64,000 nucleotides of DNA from Fusobacterium gastrosuis (GTDB taxonomy: Bacteria > Fusobacteriota > Fusobacteriia > Fusobacteriales > Fusobacteriaceae). A program made the translations under genes and the position numbers. Below, piece by piece: positions 36,048 to 44,922 of this stretch; within the stretch, counting starts at the first letter, position 1; every line of letters starts with the position of its first letter. The stretch lies in assembly GCF_900095285.1 (NCBI RefSeq), contig NZ_LT607734.1, positions 558,001-622,000 on the forward strand, given 5' to 3'. The notes under the pieces are model-generated. The model was not told the origin of the DNA. It saw nothing but the letters and a program-made list of their open reading frames with translations, and made no database searches.

Positions 36048-37056
36048 CCTTTCTAGTTAATGCATAAAGTATCATTCCATTTGATATTATAATTCTCAAA
36101 GTTTCAGACATATCTGTTTGAATTATCGCATTCATTACAGTCGGAGTCATAGTAAGTATTCCTTGAAATAAAAATGTTCCTATAATTACATTCCAAATAT
36201 TAGTTCTGTTTACTGCCGCTCCTCCTATTAAAATTGCCGCTATAGCTGGAAAAGCCATATTAAATGGTGCAAGATATAACTGTATAAAACCAAAACTTTG
36301 TTGATACACTATAATTCCTATCGCTGCAACTACTGTTGATAATATTACAGACTGTATTCTACTCTTATCTATATCTATTCCTGTTGCTTTTGCAAATTTA
36401 TCATTTTTTCCAACAGTACTCATAGCTAGACCTGATTTTGTTTTGAAAAATATCCAAACTATAATAGCAAAAATTAAGAAAAATAAAATTTCTCCGACAG
36501 GAATAGTTTCAGCTAATTTCCCAAATGGTTTATTTAAAACATCTTGCCAATATTTTTCAATACTTATTGTTGTTCTTAATCCTGAGCCACCATAAGCCCA
36601 AATCATATCTGCTCTTGTAAACGGTAAAATTAACCACATTATACACATAAAGGCAACCGAAGAAAAACCAATATAAGTTGCTATCATCATTTCAGATCCC
36701 TTTACTTTATTTAAAATATATCCGTAAACATATCCAAAAATTATAGCAAAAGGTATTGCAACTGCTATTGCAGCTCCAAATCCTAACCAACCTTCTAACC
36801 CTAACTGTACACTAATTAAGGCTCCAAGAAGACCTGCTTCTATTCCTAATGGCATTCCAAAATTTAATCCTGTACCAGACTCTATCATAGGCATAAGCGA
36901 AAGTACTAACAATGCATTCATTCCAAATCTTACAAAAGTATCTGAAAGTGCAACTGATAGAGGTATCCCAACAAATGGGGCTATAATATAAGTAGAAAAA
37001 AGAAATATTGATATTATAAGCCTAGGCCAGCCTATTTTTTGTATTATTTTATTCAT
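36028..37056 (-). CDS. ABC transporter permease (first)
   Basis: This 342-residue membrane protein of the BPD_transp_2 family pairs with the permease downstream. It carries the matching GTGLNFGMPLGIEAGLLGALI segment and the coupling region TKSGLAMSTVGKNDKFAKATGIDIDKSRI. It overlaps the ATPase gene by four bases and the second permease by 20, so the membrane part is a heterodimer made in a fixed ratio. The substrate is unknown. Confidence 0.88.
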   Translation of the reverse strand: MNKIIQKIGWPRLIISIFLFSTYIIAPFVGIPLSVALSDTFVRFGMNALLVLSLMPMIESGTGLNFGMPLGIEAGLLGALISVQLGLEGWLGFGAAIAVAIPFAIIFGYVYGYILNKVKGSEMMIATYIGFSSVAFMCIMWLILPFTRADMIWAYGGSGLRTTISIEKYWQDVLNKPFGKLAETIPVGEILFFLIFAIIVWIFFKTKSGLAMSTVGKNDKFAKATGIDIDKSRIQSVILSTVVAAIGIIVYQQSFGFIQLYLAPFNMAFPAIAAILIGGAAVNRTNIWNVIIGTFLFQGILTMTPTVMNAIIQTDMSETLRIIISNGMILYALTRKDGGTRG

Positions 37057-38639
37057 TTTTCCCCCTCCTTTACACCCACCATAAGTTTACCAAATTCTAA
37101 TATATCTGCTGTTGGAGGTAAAATTCCCTCAACTTTTCCTTCATTAATTATTGCAATTCTATCACAAATACTCCTTAACTCCTCAATTTCTGAAGAAGTT
37201 ACAACAATAGTTGTTCCTTTTTCTTTGTTATATTCTTTTAAGGTATCTAGAACCAATTGCTTTGCTCCTATATCAATACCTCTTGTTGGTTCTGATACAA
37301 ATAAAAGTTCAGGTTCCATTGTAAATGCTTTTGCCATACAAACCTTTTGTTGATTTCCTCCACTTAATTCCAATACTTTTTGTTTTTCACTCATACATTT
37401 AATTTCTAATTTTTCTATATATTTCTTGGCATTATCTGTTACAGACTTATCATCTATAACATTAAATAATCCAAATAATTTTTTAAAAAATTGTCTTTTT
37501 ATTTCCATAGTTGGGTAGGCAATATTTCTTTCTATACTTTCGTCTAATAAAAGCCCCACTCCTTTTCTATCTTCTGAAACAAAAAATATTCCTTTATTAA
37601 GTGGTTCTTTTGGATTGTTTAAACCCAGATTTTCAGATTTATATAAGACCTCTCCACCTGCTTTACAAAGTCCCATTATCCCATTTGCTATTCCAATTTT
37701 ACCTTGACCTGCCATACCACCTAATCCTAAAATTTCACCTTTTCTTATTTCTAAGGTCAAATCTTTTACAGTTTCTCCTGGCATATCCACCCATAAATTT
37801 TTTATTTCTAATATATTTTCTTTTACTAAATCATCTTTTTTCTTATCTCCAGAAGATAAATTTACTTTTCTTCCTATCATCCATTCTGTTATTTCATTTA
37901 CATTTGTTGATTTAATTGCAACTGTGTTAATTAAATTCCCATCTCTTAAAACAGTTACTTTATCTGAAACTTTCATAATTTCATCTAATCTATGAGTTAT
38001 AAAAATTATTGCTATTCCTTTTTCAGATAATTTTTTCATCGTACTTAAAAGTATTTTTGCTTCTTCTTCTGTTAAAACAGCTGTTGGTTCATCTAAAACT
38101 AGAAGTTTTGTCTTTTCTCTTTCTATTTCACGAGCAATTTCTGTAAATTGTTTATATGCAACAGACATTTCATTTATTTGCTCTTTTCCTGTCATGTCTA
38201 TTCCTAATTTTGATATGGCTTCTGTCGCTCTTTCTAGATTTTGATTCTTATCTATTCTGTTCAAATCATTTCCTAAAAGCATTTCTGTTATTGATTTTTT
38301 TGTAGATTCTCTATTTAAAACTATATTTTCATTTACTTCAAATCCAGGAATTAAAGAAAATTCTTGGTGCACCATTCCAATTCCTGCTTCAAGAGCATCA
38401 AAAGGTGATAAAAAATTAACTTCTTTACCATCAAAATAAATTTTACCATTATAGCCACCAGTTTCTTTTATGACATCCATTCCAAATATAATTTTCATGA
38501 GGGTAGATTTACCAGCTCCATTTTCACCGACTAGCCCTAATATTTCTCCAGCTTTCAATTCAAGATTGACATCTTTTAAAACTGTATTTTCACCAAAAGA
38601 TTTTGAAAGATTTTCTATCTTCAGTAATATCTCTTCCAT
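37053..38639 (-). CDS. Sugar/nucleoside-type ABC transporter ATPase (two ABC domains)
   Basis: The 528-residue protein has two nucleotide-binding domains. In the first, Walker A is GENGAGKST and Walker B is LLVLDEPT, while the signature is altered (MSVAYKQ). In the second, Walker A is degenerate (GMAGQGKIG), the signature LSGGNQQKV is intact, and LLFVSEPTRGID replaces the usual Walker B. This asymmetry is normal for the RbsA/YufO type. It lies 54 bases after the binding-protein gene, behind a terminator-like hairpin. Confidence 0.93.
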   Translation of the reverse strand: MEEILLKIENLSKSFGENTVLKDVNLELKAGEILGLVGENGAGKSTLMKIIFGMDVIKETGGYNGKIYFDGKEVNFLSPFDALEAGIGMVHQEFSLIPGFEVNENIVLNRESTKKSITEMLLGNDLNRIDKNQNLERATEAISKLGIDMTGKEQINEMSVAYKQFTEIAREIEREKTKLLVLDEPTAVLTEEEAKILLSTMKKLSEKGIAIIFITHRLDEIMKVSDKVTVLRDGNLINTVAIKSTNVNEITEWMIGRKVNLSSGDKKKDDLVKENILEIKNLWVDMPGETVKDLTLEIRKGEILGLGGMAGQGKIGIANGIMGLCKAGGEVLYKSENLGLNNPKEPLNKGIFFVSEDRKGVGLLLDESIERNIAYPTMEIKRQFFKKLFGLFNVIDDKSVTDNAKKYIEKLEIKCMSEKQKVLELSGGNQQKVCMAKAFTMEPELLFVSEPTRGIDIGAKQLVLDTLKEYNKEKGTTIVVTSSEIEELRSICDRIAIINEGKVEGILPPTADILEFGKLMVGVKEGEK

Positions 38640-38660
38640 ATTTTCTCCTTTAAAAAAATA

Positions 38661-38684
38661 AAGGGAGGGAACTAACCCTCCCTT
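38661..38684 (-). terminator. Attenuator-like terminator between the binding protein and ATPase genes
   Basis: AAGGGAGGG and CCCTCCCTT pair with a 6-base loop and are followed on the minus strand by TATTTTTTT, then the ribosome site of the ATPase gene. Partial termination here would make much more binding protein than transporter. Confidence 0.8.
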
Positions 38685-38692
38685 AAATTATA

Positions 38693-39934
38693 TTAATTTT
38701 TAAGATTAAGGTATTTTTTTGGAACTTCAACTTTATCCATGTTTAAATATCCTTTTCCAAATATGTATGTATCTTGGAATAACATAAAGATATTATCTTT
38801 TTCTACACCATTACCATCAACATAAACAGTTCCATTCCAATTAGCTCCTGGAGTATATTTTGTATAAGATTTTATTACTTCACTTAAATCATTTAAAGCT
38901 ATTCCTTCTTCAATTGATCTAATTGCTAAATCTACACCAGCTTGAACTGATGCAAATCCATAAGAATATGCCCATGTTCCCATTCTTCCAGCTCCTCCAG
39001 CTTTAACTACTTCTGCTTCAACTTTTTCAAGTATTTTTGGCCAATTTCCTTTTTCTTCATCAGTAAATTCGATTCCTAATGCTCCTGGGTATCCCATTGT
39101 TGGAGAAGGTAAATCAGCTTCTATAAAGAAACCTCCATGTGCTGCAATTTGTTTCAATAAAGGTTCTGTTTGAGCGTCATTAGTTGCAAAAAATGCTACA
39201 TTTTTACCATATTTATTTATCCAGTTAGGAACTTGTTCCAATATAAATTGTTGAGCTCCTGGAACTCCAACATCACTAACAGGATCTGGAGCTGACATTT
39301 CTATATATTCCATTCCTAAATCTTCTGCAGTTGCTTTCATTATTGTTCTTCTTCTTGCTATTGTTTCATATCCTAAATGTCTAGGGAAAGAGATGTGCAT
39401 AAATTTATCTGCTCCTAAATCTTTTGCAGCTTTAACCATTAAATATCCTCTTGAGAAAAAGTCAGGATTTATTTCTACATCTGCTACTTGCCCAATCATT
39501 TCTGGATCTTCATGTGGATTATTAACTATCAATTTTATATCAGGTCTTTTTTCTCTTATTGCTTTAAATGCAGCGTAAGTTCCAGGAACTCCTTCAGCTG
39601 TAAAAATAGCTTTCATATCAGGATCATCTGCTAATGAAACCATTTGAGAAATTGTTGTTTCTTGTTCTTGCATAAAGTTATCAGGAATTGTTACATGAGT
39701 AATTTTTCCTCCATCTTTTACCAAACCATATTCAGCTATCACAGCTTCAGCTCCACGGAAGTTATCTTCAGATTGAGAAACTGTTGTTGTTATAACACCT
39801 ATATGGTAATTTTTGTTTTCAACAGCTTGTTCTGTTTTTGTTTCTTGAGCTTCAACTGGAGCTTCTTTTTTTCCACAAGCCACAAATAAAGTTGAAGCAG
39901 CTAATAGTCCAATTGCTAATTTTCTTAAATTCAT
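38693..39934 (-). CDS. DUF3798 substrate-binding lipoprotein
   Basis: This 413-residue protein has a lipoprotein signal peptide (MNLRKLAIGLLAASTLFVAC, modified Cys20) followed by an acidic linker. The rest is a periplasmic-binding-like fold (YHIGVITTTVSQSEDNFRGAEAVIAEYG near residue 42), which I match to the DUF3798 family. It would deliver a ligand to the importer encoded downstream. The ligand is unknown; the BMP-like operon form points to nucleosides or sugars. An ATG four codons upstream lies before the ribosome site, so the start at 39934 is chosen. Confidence 0.82.
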   Translation of the reverse strand: MNLRKLAIGLLAASTLFVACGKKEAPVEAQETKTEQAVENKNYHIGVITTTVSQSEDNFRGAEAVIAEYGLVKDGGKITHVTIPDNFMQEQETTISQMVSLADDPDMKAIFTAEGVPGTYAAFKAIREKRPDIKLIVNNPHEDPEMIGQVADVEINPDFFSRGYLMVKAAKDLGADKFMHISFPRHLGYETIARRRTIMKATAEDLGMEYIEMSAPDPVSDVGVPGAQQFILEQVPNWINKYGKNVAFFATNDAQTEPLLKQIAAHGGFFIEADLPSPTMGYPGALGIEFTDEEKGNWPKILEKVEAEVVKAGGAGRMGTWAYSYGFASVQAGVDLAIRSIEEGIALNDLSEVIKSYTKYTPGANWNGTVYVDGNGVEKDNIFMLFQDTYIFGKGYLNMDKVEVPKKYLNLKN

Positions 39935-39973
39935 ACTCTCCTCCATAATAAAAAATGTTTAAATTTTAATTAT

Positions 39974-39998
39974 ATCTGTTTCATTTTTTTAAACAGAT
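39974..39998. promoter_or_regulatory. Inverted repeat in the leader of the ABC operon
   Basis: ATCTGTTT and AAACAGAT form a perfect 8-bp inverted repeat with a 9-base gap, about 10-30 bases after the predicted transcription start. It could be an operator or a small leader hairpin. Confidence 0.4.
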
Positions 39999-40012
39999 TA
40001 TTTATTTTTGTT

Positions 40013-40041
40013 ATTATATTCCCATATTCTTTATGTGTCAA
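40013..40041 (-). promoter_or_regulatory. Promoter of the DUF3798 ABC importer operon
   Basis: A perfect TTGACA and TATAAT with a 17-base spacer lie on the minus strand, about 80 bases before the lipoprotein start. Confidence 0.88.
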
Positions 40042-40154
40042 GCATTTTTTTTAAAATAAATTTATTTTTTGATATTTTATTAGACAAATTCAGTATACTA
40101 TTTGACCTTCTTCTTTTTTGGGATAAATACCTTTAGGTTTTTAATCTCTTTATA

Positions 40155-40163
40155 TGTTAGAAT
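40155..40163 (+). promoter_or_regulatory. Extended -10 element before the AEC remnant
   Basis: TGTTAGAAT (TGn plus TAGAAT) lies 24 bases before a GGAGG ribosome site. No good -35 is seen. Confidence 0.4.
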
Positions 40164-40196
40164 TTGCACTTAATGAAAATATTATTGGAGGTTTTT

Positions 40197-40938
40197 ATAT
40201 TTAATTTAGAACAATTGAAAGTTATTACAGATGAGAAATTTTTATCTGCAATTTTTTCTACAATTTTTATTATTTTAGTAGGGTATTATTTAAGAAAAAG
40301 AAATATTGTTAATGAACAAGCTTCTAAAGCTTTAGGTTCTATTTTACTTAGTGCTAAATAGAGGTAATATAAAAGATATTTTCTTTAATCCGATTGTTAT
40401 TGCAACATTTTTAGGATTATTTTTATGGTTATTCCAAGCAAATATGCCACAAATAGGTCTACCTATAAAAGATATTAAAACAGGCGAAATATTAATTAAA
40501 AATTTCTCAATATTTAGAATCGATAAAACTTTACCGTGGGTATTTGCCGGTTTAAAATATTTGGCTAGCCTATCTTCTCCACTTGCTTGGCTTGCAATAG
40601 GTATGACACTTGCAGCAATATCGTTAGAGCAAGCTATAAAAGAAAAATTAACATTAGTTTATGGATTTTATAAATTACTTATTATTCCAGCAATCTTCTT
40701 TATATTATTAATATGTTTAAATAAATTTGGAATAAAATTTTCATATGAAGCGATAGCTGCAATAGTAATAATGCTTGCTACACCACCTGCAAATGTCGTT
40801 GTTACATATACAATAAAATTTGAAAAAGAAGCTGTGCTATCTTCTAATTTATCTCTTGTAACAAGTGTGATGTCAATATTTGCAATAATATTATGGATAA
40901 TTATTTTAGCTATATCAAATGGAATGGGAATAATATAA
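40197..40938 (+). pseudogene. AEC (auxin efflux carrier) family permease remnant
   Basis: The first part (up to 40361) encodes an N-terminal membrane segment of an AEC permease (FSTIFIILVGYYLRKRNIVNEQASKALG). It then stops at TAG. The second part (from 40351, other frame) encodes about 195 residues of the C-terminal membrane domain (LAWLAIGMTLAAISLEQAI, MLATPPANVVVTYTIKFEKEAVLSSNLSLVTSVMSI). Compared with family length, roughly a hundred or more residues are missing at the join, with a frame change. The codon after the GGAGG site is ATA where an ATG is expected, so the start is also lost. It is a decayed gene. Confidence 0.82.
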
Positions 40939-40944
40939 AAAAAT

Positions 40945-40971
40945 AAGGATGAGTTTTTATATCTCATCCTT
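40945..40971. terminator. Bidirectional terminator between the AEC remnant and pheT
   Basis: AAGGATGAG and CTCATCCTT pair with a 9-base loop, with an A-rich left and a T-rich right flank, so it works in both directions for the convergent genes. Confidence 0.85.
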
Positions 40972-40986
40972 TTTCTTTTTAACTTT

Positions 40987-43377
40987 TTACTGTCTTATTT
41001 CTCCATTATACTTATCTTTTATTAAAATTAAAATATCTTTCATTGTCTTATCAATTTCTTCATCAGTTAAAGTTTTAAACTTATCTCTTAAGACTATACT
41101 CATAGCAACAGATTTTTTACCACTTTCAACTTTATCGCCTGAATAAACATCAAATATATCAATTTTTTCTATTAAATTTATTTTTTTCTTAATATCTTTT
41201 GTCATTTCCCCAACTAAAAGATTTTTATCCAAAGTAACTGCTAAATCTCTTAAAACCTCTGGATATTTACTTACGCTCTCATAATTGACTTTTATTTTCA
41301 TATATTTTAACATTTTTGTTAAATTAAATTCAGCAAAGAATACTTTTTCTCTTTTAATTCCTAATTTTTCAATTAAAACTGGATGTATTTCCCCAAATGT
41401 TCCCAATAATTCTTCACCAATTTTCAAATCTGCACTTACTCCAGGATGAAAATTATTATTTTTAGATCTCTCTAAAGAATATTTGTTAATTCCTAATTTT
41501 TCAAATAAATTTTCTACATAACCTTTTAAGTTAAAGAAATTGTATCCTTCTTTTGCTTGAAACCATAAAGTTTTTTCTGCCTTTCCAGAAAGAGCAATAG
41601 CAACCTTTAAGTCTTCTTTTGCTAAAGTTTCATTATTAAAATTACTAAAAGATTTTGCAACTTCAAAAATTTTTAAATCATTTTGATTTCTATATAAATT
41701 ATCTCTGATATTAGCAAGTAAACTATATATTAAGCTTGAACGCATTATAGCCATATCTTCACTCAACGGATTTTTTATTTCTATAATGTCATCACCTAAA
41801 TTAAATAATTCCTTAGCCTCTTTTGGAATAAAACTATAATTTATAACTTCATTTAACCCTGATTCTTTCAATATATTTCTTACTAGATTTGAAATTGTAA
41901 AATTAATATTTTCTTTTCCTGATTCTATACTAGCTTCTGGTATTTTATCTTCTATATTTTCAAAACCATACATTCTAATTACTTCTTCATATATGTCCGC
42001 TGCCCTTTGTAAATCTCCCCTATAACTAGGTGGTGTTAAAACCATTTTTGCCTCTGCATAAGATTTAATAGTAATATCCAAATTAGTCAATATTTTTCCA
42101 ACTTCATCATAGCTTAATTCTTTTCCAATAAATTTATTTAATTTTTGAAGATCTAAAGAAATTTCTACTTTTTCTGGTTTTTCAATATATCTGTCTATAG
42201 CTTCTGACAATATTTCTCCACCAGCAATTTCAGAAATTAGAGAAGCTGCTCTATCAATTACGACATCTAAGTTTTCTATGTCTAAACCTCTTTCATTTCT
42301 ATAAGAAGAATCTGTAAAAATTCCTAATTCTCTTGATGTTTTTCTAATATTATCTGGAGTAAAATATGCAACCTCTAAAAATATATTTTTTGTGTTGTTT
42401 TCTATTTGAGTTGATTTTCCACCAATTATTCCAGCTAGTGCAGTGGCTTTTACTTCATCTGCAATAACTAATTCATTATTCTTTAATTCTCTTTCAATTC
42501 CATCTAAAGTTGTCAAAATCTCTCCAGGTTTCGCCGCCCTTATACTTATGTTTCCTTGTAATTTATCAAAATCAAAAGCATGCATAGGTTGATTATATTC
42601 AAACATAACAAAGTTTGTTATATCCACTATATTATTTATTGGTTTTAATCCCATACTTCTTATTCTGTCTTTTAGCCAATTTGGAGATTCTTTCACTTCA
42701 ACATTTCTTATAATTCTACCCATATATCTTTTACATCTATCTTTATCTTCTATGTTGACTTTTATTAATGAATTTACTGATTCAATAGCCTCATTTAACT
42801 CTATTACAGGATATTTTACCTTTCTTCCGTAGTAAGCCGCAATTTCTCTTGCTATCCCTATATGTGATAAACAATCAGGCCTATTAGGTGTTATTTCTAG
42901 TTCAAAAATAACATCGTTTAAATTTAAATATTCCCTGTATTCTTTACCTATTGGTGCTTCCTCAGGGAGAATAATAATACCACTCTTATCTTCTCCTATT
43001 CCTAATTCTACTTCTGAGCACAACATTCCTTGTGATTCTATATCTCTTATTTTATTCTTTTTTATTTTAAAATCTCCAGGTAAAACAGCACCTACTGTAG
43101 CAACAACAACTTTGTCATGAAGTTTATGATTTGTAGCTCCACAAACTATTTGTAATGGTTCTTCTAATCCTACATCAACTTTTAATAAAGTTAGTTTATC
43201 TGCATTTGGATGTCTATCAAACTCTATAATTTTACCAATGACAACTTTATTTAGATGTTTTCCTTGTACTTCTATAGCCTCTACTTCTTGCCCTATCATT
43301 GTAAGAGCATTAGCTAATTCTTCTATATTTTCTTTTATATCTACATATTGTTTTAGCCAATTTAACGAAATTAACAT
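40987..43377 (-). CDS. pheT: Phenylalanyl-tRNA synthetase beta subunit
   Basis: This 796-residue subunit includes an N-terminal EMAP-like tRNA-binding domain (about 40-150, VVIGKIIEFDRHPNADKLTLLKVDVG), the B3/B4 editing domain (about 205-390, with NIVDITNFVMFEYNQPMHAFD and the following IRAAKPGE), and the B5 DNA-binding-like fold (about 405-480). A catalytic-like core and the C-terminal anticodon-binding FDX-ACB domain (YPEVLRDLAVTLDKN) complete it. Length and order are those of bacterial PheT. It follows pheS by 36 bases. Confidence 0.97.
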   Translation of the reverse strand: MLISLNWLKQYVDIKENIEELANALTMIGQEVEAIEVQGKHLNKVVIGKIIEFDRHPNADKLTLLKVDVGLEEPLQIVCGATNHKLHDKVVVATVGAVLPGDFKIKKNKIRDIESQGMLCSEVELGIGEDKSGIIILPEEAPIGKEYREYLNLNDVIFELEITPNRPDCLSHIGIAREIAAYYGRKVKYPVIELNEAIESVNSLIKVNIEDKDRCKRYMGRIIRNVEVKESPNWLKDRIRSMGLKPINNIVDITNFVMFEYNQPMHAFDFDKLQGNISIRAAKPGEILTTLDGIERELKNNELVIADEVKATALAGIIGGKSTQIENNTKNIFLEVAYFTPDNIRKTSRELGIFTDSSYRNERGLDIENLDVVIDRAASLISEIAGGEILSEAIDRYIEKPEKVEISLDLQKLNKFIGKELSYDEVGKILTNLDITIKSYAEAKMVLTPPSYRGDLQRAADIYEEVIRMYGFENIEDKIPEASIESGKENINFTISNLVRNILKESGLNEVINYSFIPKEAKELFNLGDDIIEIKNPLSEDMAIMRSSLIYSLLANIRDNLYRNQNDLKIFEVAKSFSNFNNETLAKEDLKVAIALSGKAEKTLWFQAKEGYNFFNLKGYVENLFEKLGINKYSLERSKNNNFHPGVSADLKIGEELLGTFGEIHPVLIEKLGIKREKVFFAEFNLTKMLKYMKIKVNYESVSKYPEVLRDLAVTLDKNLLVGEMTKDIKKKINLIEKIDIFDVYSGDKVESGKKSVAMSIVLRDKFKTLTDEEIDKTMKDILILIKDKYNGEIRQ

Positions 43378-43413
43378 TTTTTCTCCTCCAGAATTATCTC
43401 TTATTTAAGTTTC

Positions 43414-44430
43414 TTATTTGAATTGTTTTAAAAATCTCATATCATTTTCAAAAAATGCTCTTAAATCTCCAATTCCATGTCTTAACATTGTAATTCTCTC
43501 AATTCCCAACCCAAAAGCAAAACCATTTACTTCTTCAGGATCAAAACCTACATATTTTAAAACCTCAGGATCTACCATACCACAACCCATTATTTCTAAC
43601 CAACCACTATCTTTACATAACCTACATCCTTTTCCATGACAAATATTACACTCTACATCCATTTCTGCACTTGGTTCTGTAAACGGGAAAAAATGTGGTC
43701 TAAATCTAACTTTTCTGTCCCCAAAAACTTCTTTAACAAAATGAGTTAAAATTCCTTTTAAATCAGCAAAAGATATATCTTTTCCTATAACTAGTCCTTC
43801 CATTTGATGAAACATAGGAGTATGAGAGATATCATAATCTGGTCTATAAACTTTTCCTGGACAAATCATTCTAAGTGGAGCATTATTTTCTAACATATAT
43901 CTAATTTGTACAGGAGATGTTTGAGTTCTTAATAAAACAGAATCATTGATATAAAATGTATCTGTTAGATCTCTTGATGGGTGAGTTTTAGGAATGTTTA
44001 ATGCATCAAAATTATACTCAACCTTTTCAATTTCTGGTCCGTCAACAATATCAAATCCCATTTTTATAAATATATCTTTTATAAAATTCATGGTTTCGTT
44101 AACTGGATGTATAGTCCCACCTATACATTTTACACCAGGTAAACTTATATCTACAATTTCTGATTCTAATTTTTTATTTAATTCTTTTTCTTTCAGTTCT
44201 AAATTCTTTTTCTCTATCAAATCAATAATAAAATCCTTTGTTTCATTTATAATCTGTCCCATCTTAGGTCTTTCTTCACTAGACAAATCTTTCATTTTTT
44301 TTGATAACTCTGTAAATACTCCCTTTTTCCCCATGTAATTAACTCTTAAATCTTCTAAAGATTGTAAAGAAGTATTTTCTTTTATAGCTTTCTCAATATT
44401 TTCTTTAATTTTTAGAATTTCTTCTTTCAT
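43414..44430 (-). CDS. pheS: Phenylalanyl-tRNA synthetase alpha subunit
   Basis: This 338-residue catalytic subunit has an N-terminal coiled coil (about 1-90) and a class II synthetase core. Motif 2 is seen in MICPGKVYRPDYDISHTPMFHQMEGLVI and motif 3 in GFAFGLGIERITMLRHGI. The phenylalanine-pocket region FRPHFFPFTEPSAEMDV is intact. The four cysteines in CNICHGKGCRLCKDSGW form the small zinc-like loop present in many PheS proteins. It precedes pheT. Confidence 0.97.
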   Translation of the reverse strand: MKEEILKIKENIEKAIKENTSLQSLEDLRVNYMGKKGVFTELSKKMKDLSSEERPKMGQIINETKDFIIDLIEKKNLELKEKELNKKLESEIVDISLPGVKCIGGTIHPVNETMNFIKDIFIKMGFDIVDGPEIEKVEYNFDALNIPKTHPSRDLTDTFYINDSVLLRTQTSPVQIRYMLENNAPLRMICPGKVYRPDYDISHTPMFHQMEGLVIGKDISFADLKGILTHFVKEVFGDRKVRFRPHFFPFTEPSAEMDVECNICHGKGCRLCKDSGWLEIMGCGMVDPEVLKYVGFDPEEVNGFAFGLGIERITMLRHGIGDLRAFFENDMRFLKQFK

Positions 44431-44456
44431 TTTTCCCCCAATAAAAATTATTGAAT

Positions 44457-44915
44457 TTATATTCTTTTATGAAAAAATTGTATTTCTTCATCTTTAATAT
44501 AAATTATACCATATTTCCCGTTTTCCGCTGCACCTGGATTAAATAAGTAAAAATCATCAAAATTTTCTAAAACTTCTTTATGAGTATGCCCAAAAACCCC
44601 TATTTTTGCATCCACTTCTTGAACCATATTTTTTAGATTATTTAGATTTGTTTTTACTCCATATAAATGACCATGAGTCATGAAAATTTTTATATTTTCA
44701 ATGTTTAAAATTTTAGTTAAACCATAGTTCTTTTCAAAAAAATCACAATTTCCATTCACTATGTAAAATTCACTGTTATATATATAGGAAAGTTCTTCAA
44801 TATCTCTTAATCCATCTCCAGTATATATTACAATATCGGGATTTTCAATTTCATAAATTTTTAAAACTTTATCAAAATGACCATGACTATCTGATAAAAC
44901 TAAAATTTTTTTCAT
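44457..44915 (-). CDS. YfcE/MJ0936-type metallophosphodiesterase
   Basis: This 152-residue protein has all five calcineurin-like metal motifs: DSHGH, GDG in YTGDGLRD, GNCD, THGH and GHTH. Such small enzymes hydrolyse phosphodiesters with Mn2+; the natural substrate is unknown. It lies seven bases after gyrA and 26 before pheS, in the same direction. Confidence 0.9.
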   Translation of the reverse strand: MKKILVLSDSHGHFDKVLKIYEIENPDIVIYTGDGLRDIEELSYIYNSEFYIVNGNCDFFEKNYGLTKILNIENIKIFMTHGHLYGVKTNLNNLKNMVQEVDAKIGVFGHTHKEVLENFDDFYLFNPGAAENGKYGIIYIKDEEIQFFHKRI

Positions 44916-44922
44916 TTTTCAC

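Noticed and set aside
37601..37915. 104-residue Leu-rich frame opposite the ABC ATPase gene
   Set aside because: It is a shadow of the ATPase coding sequence with no recognisable domain.
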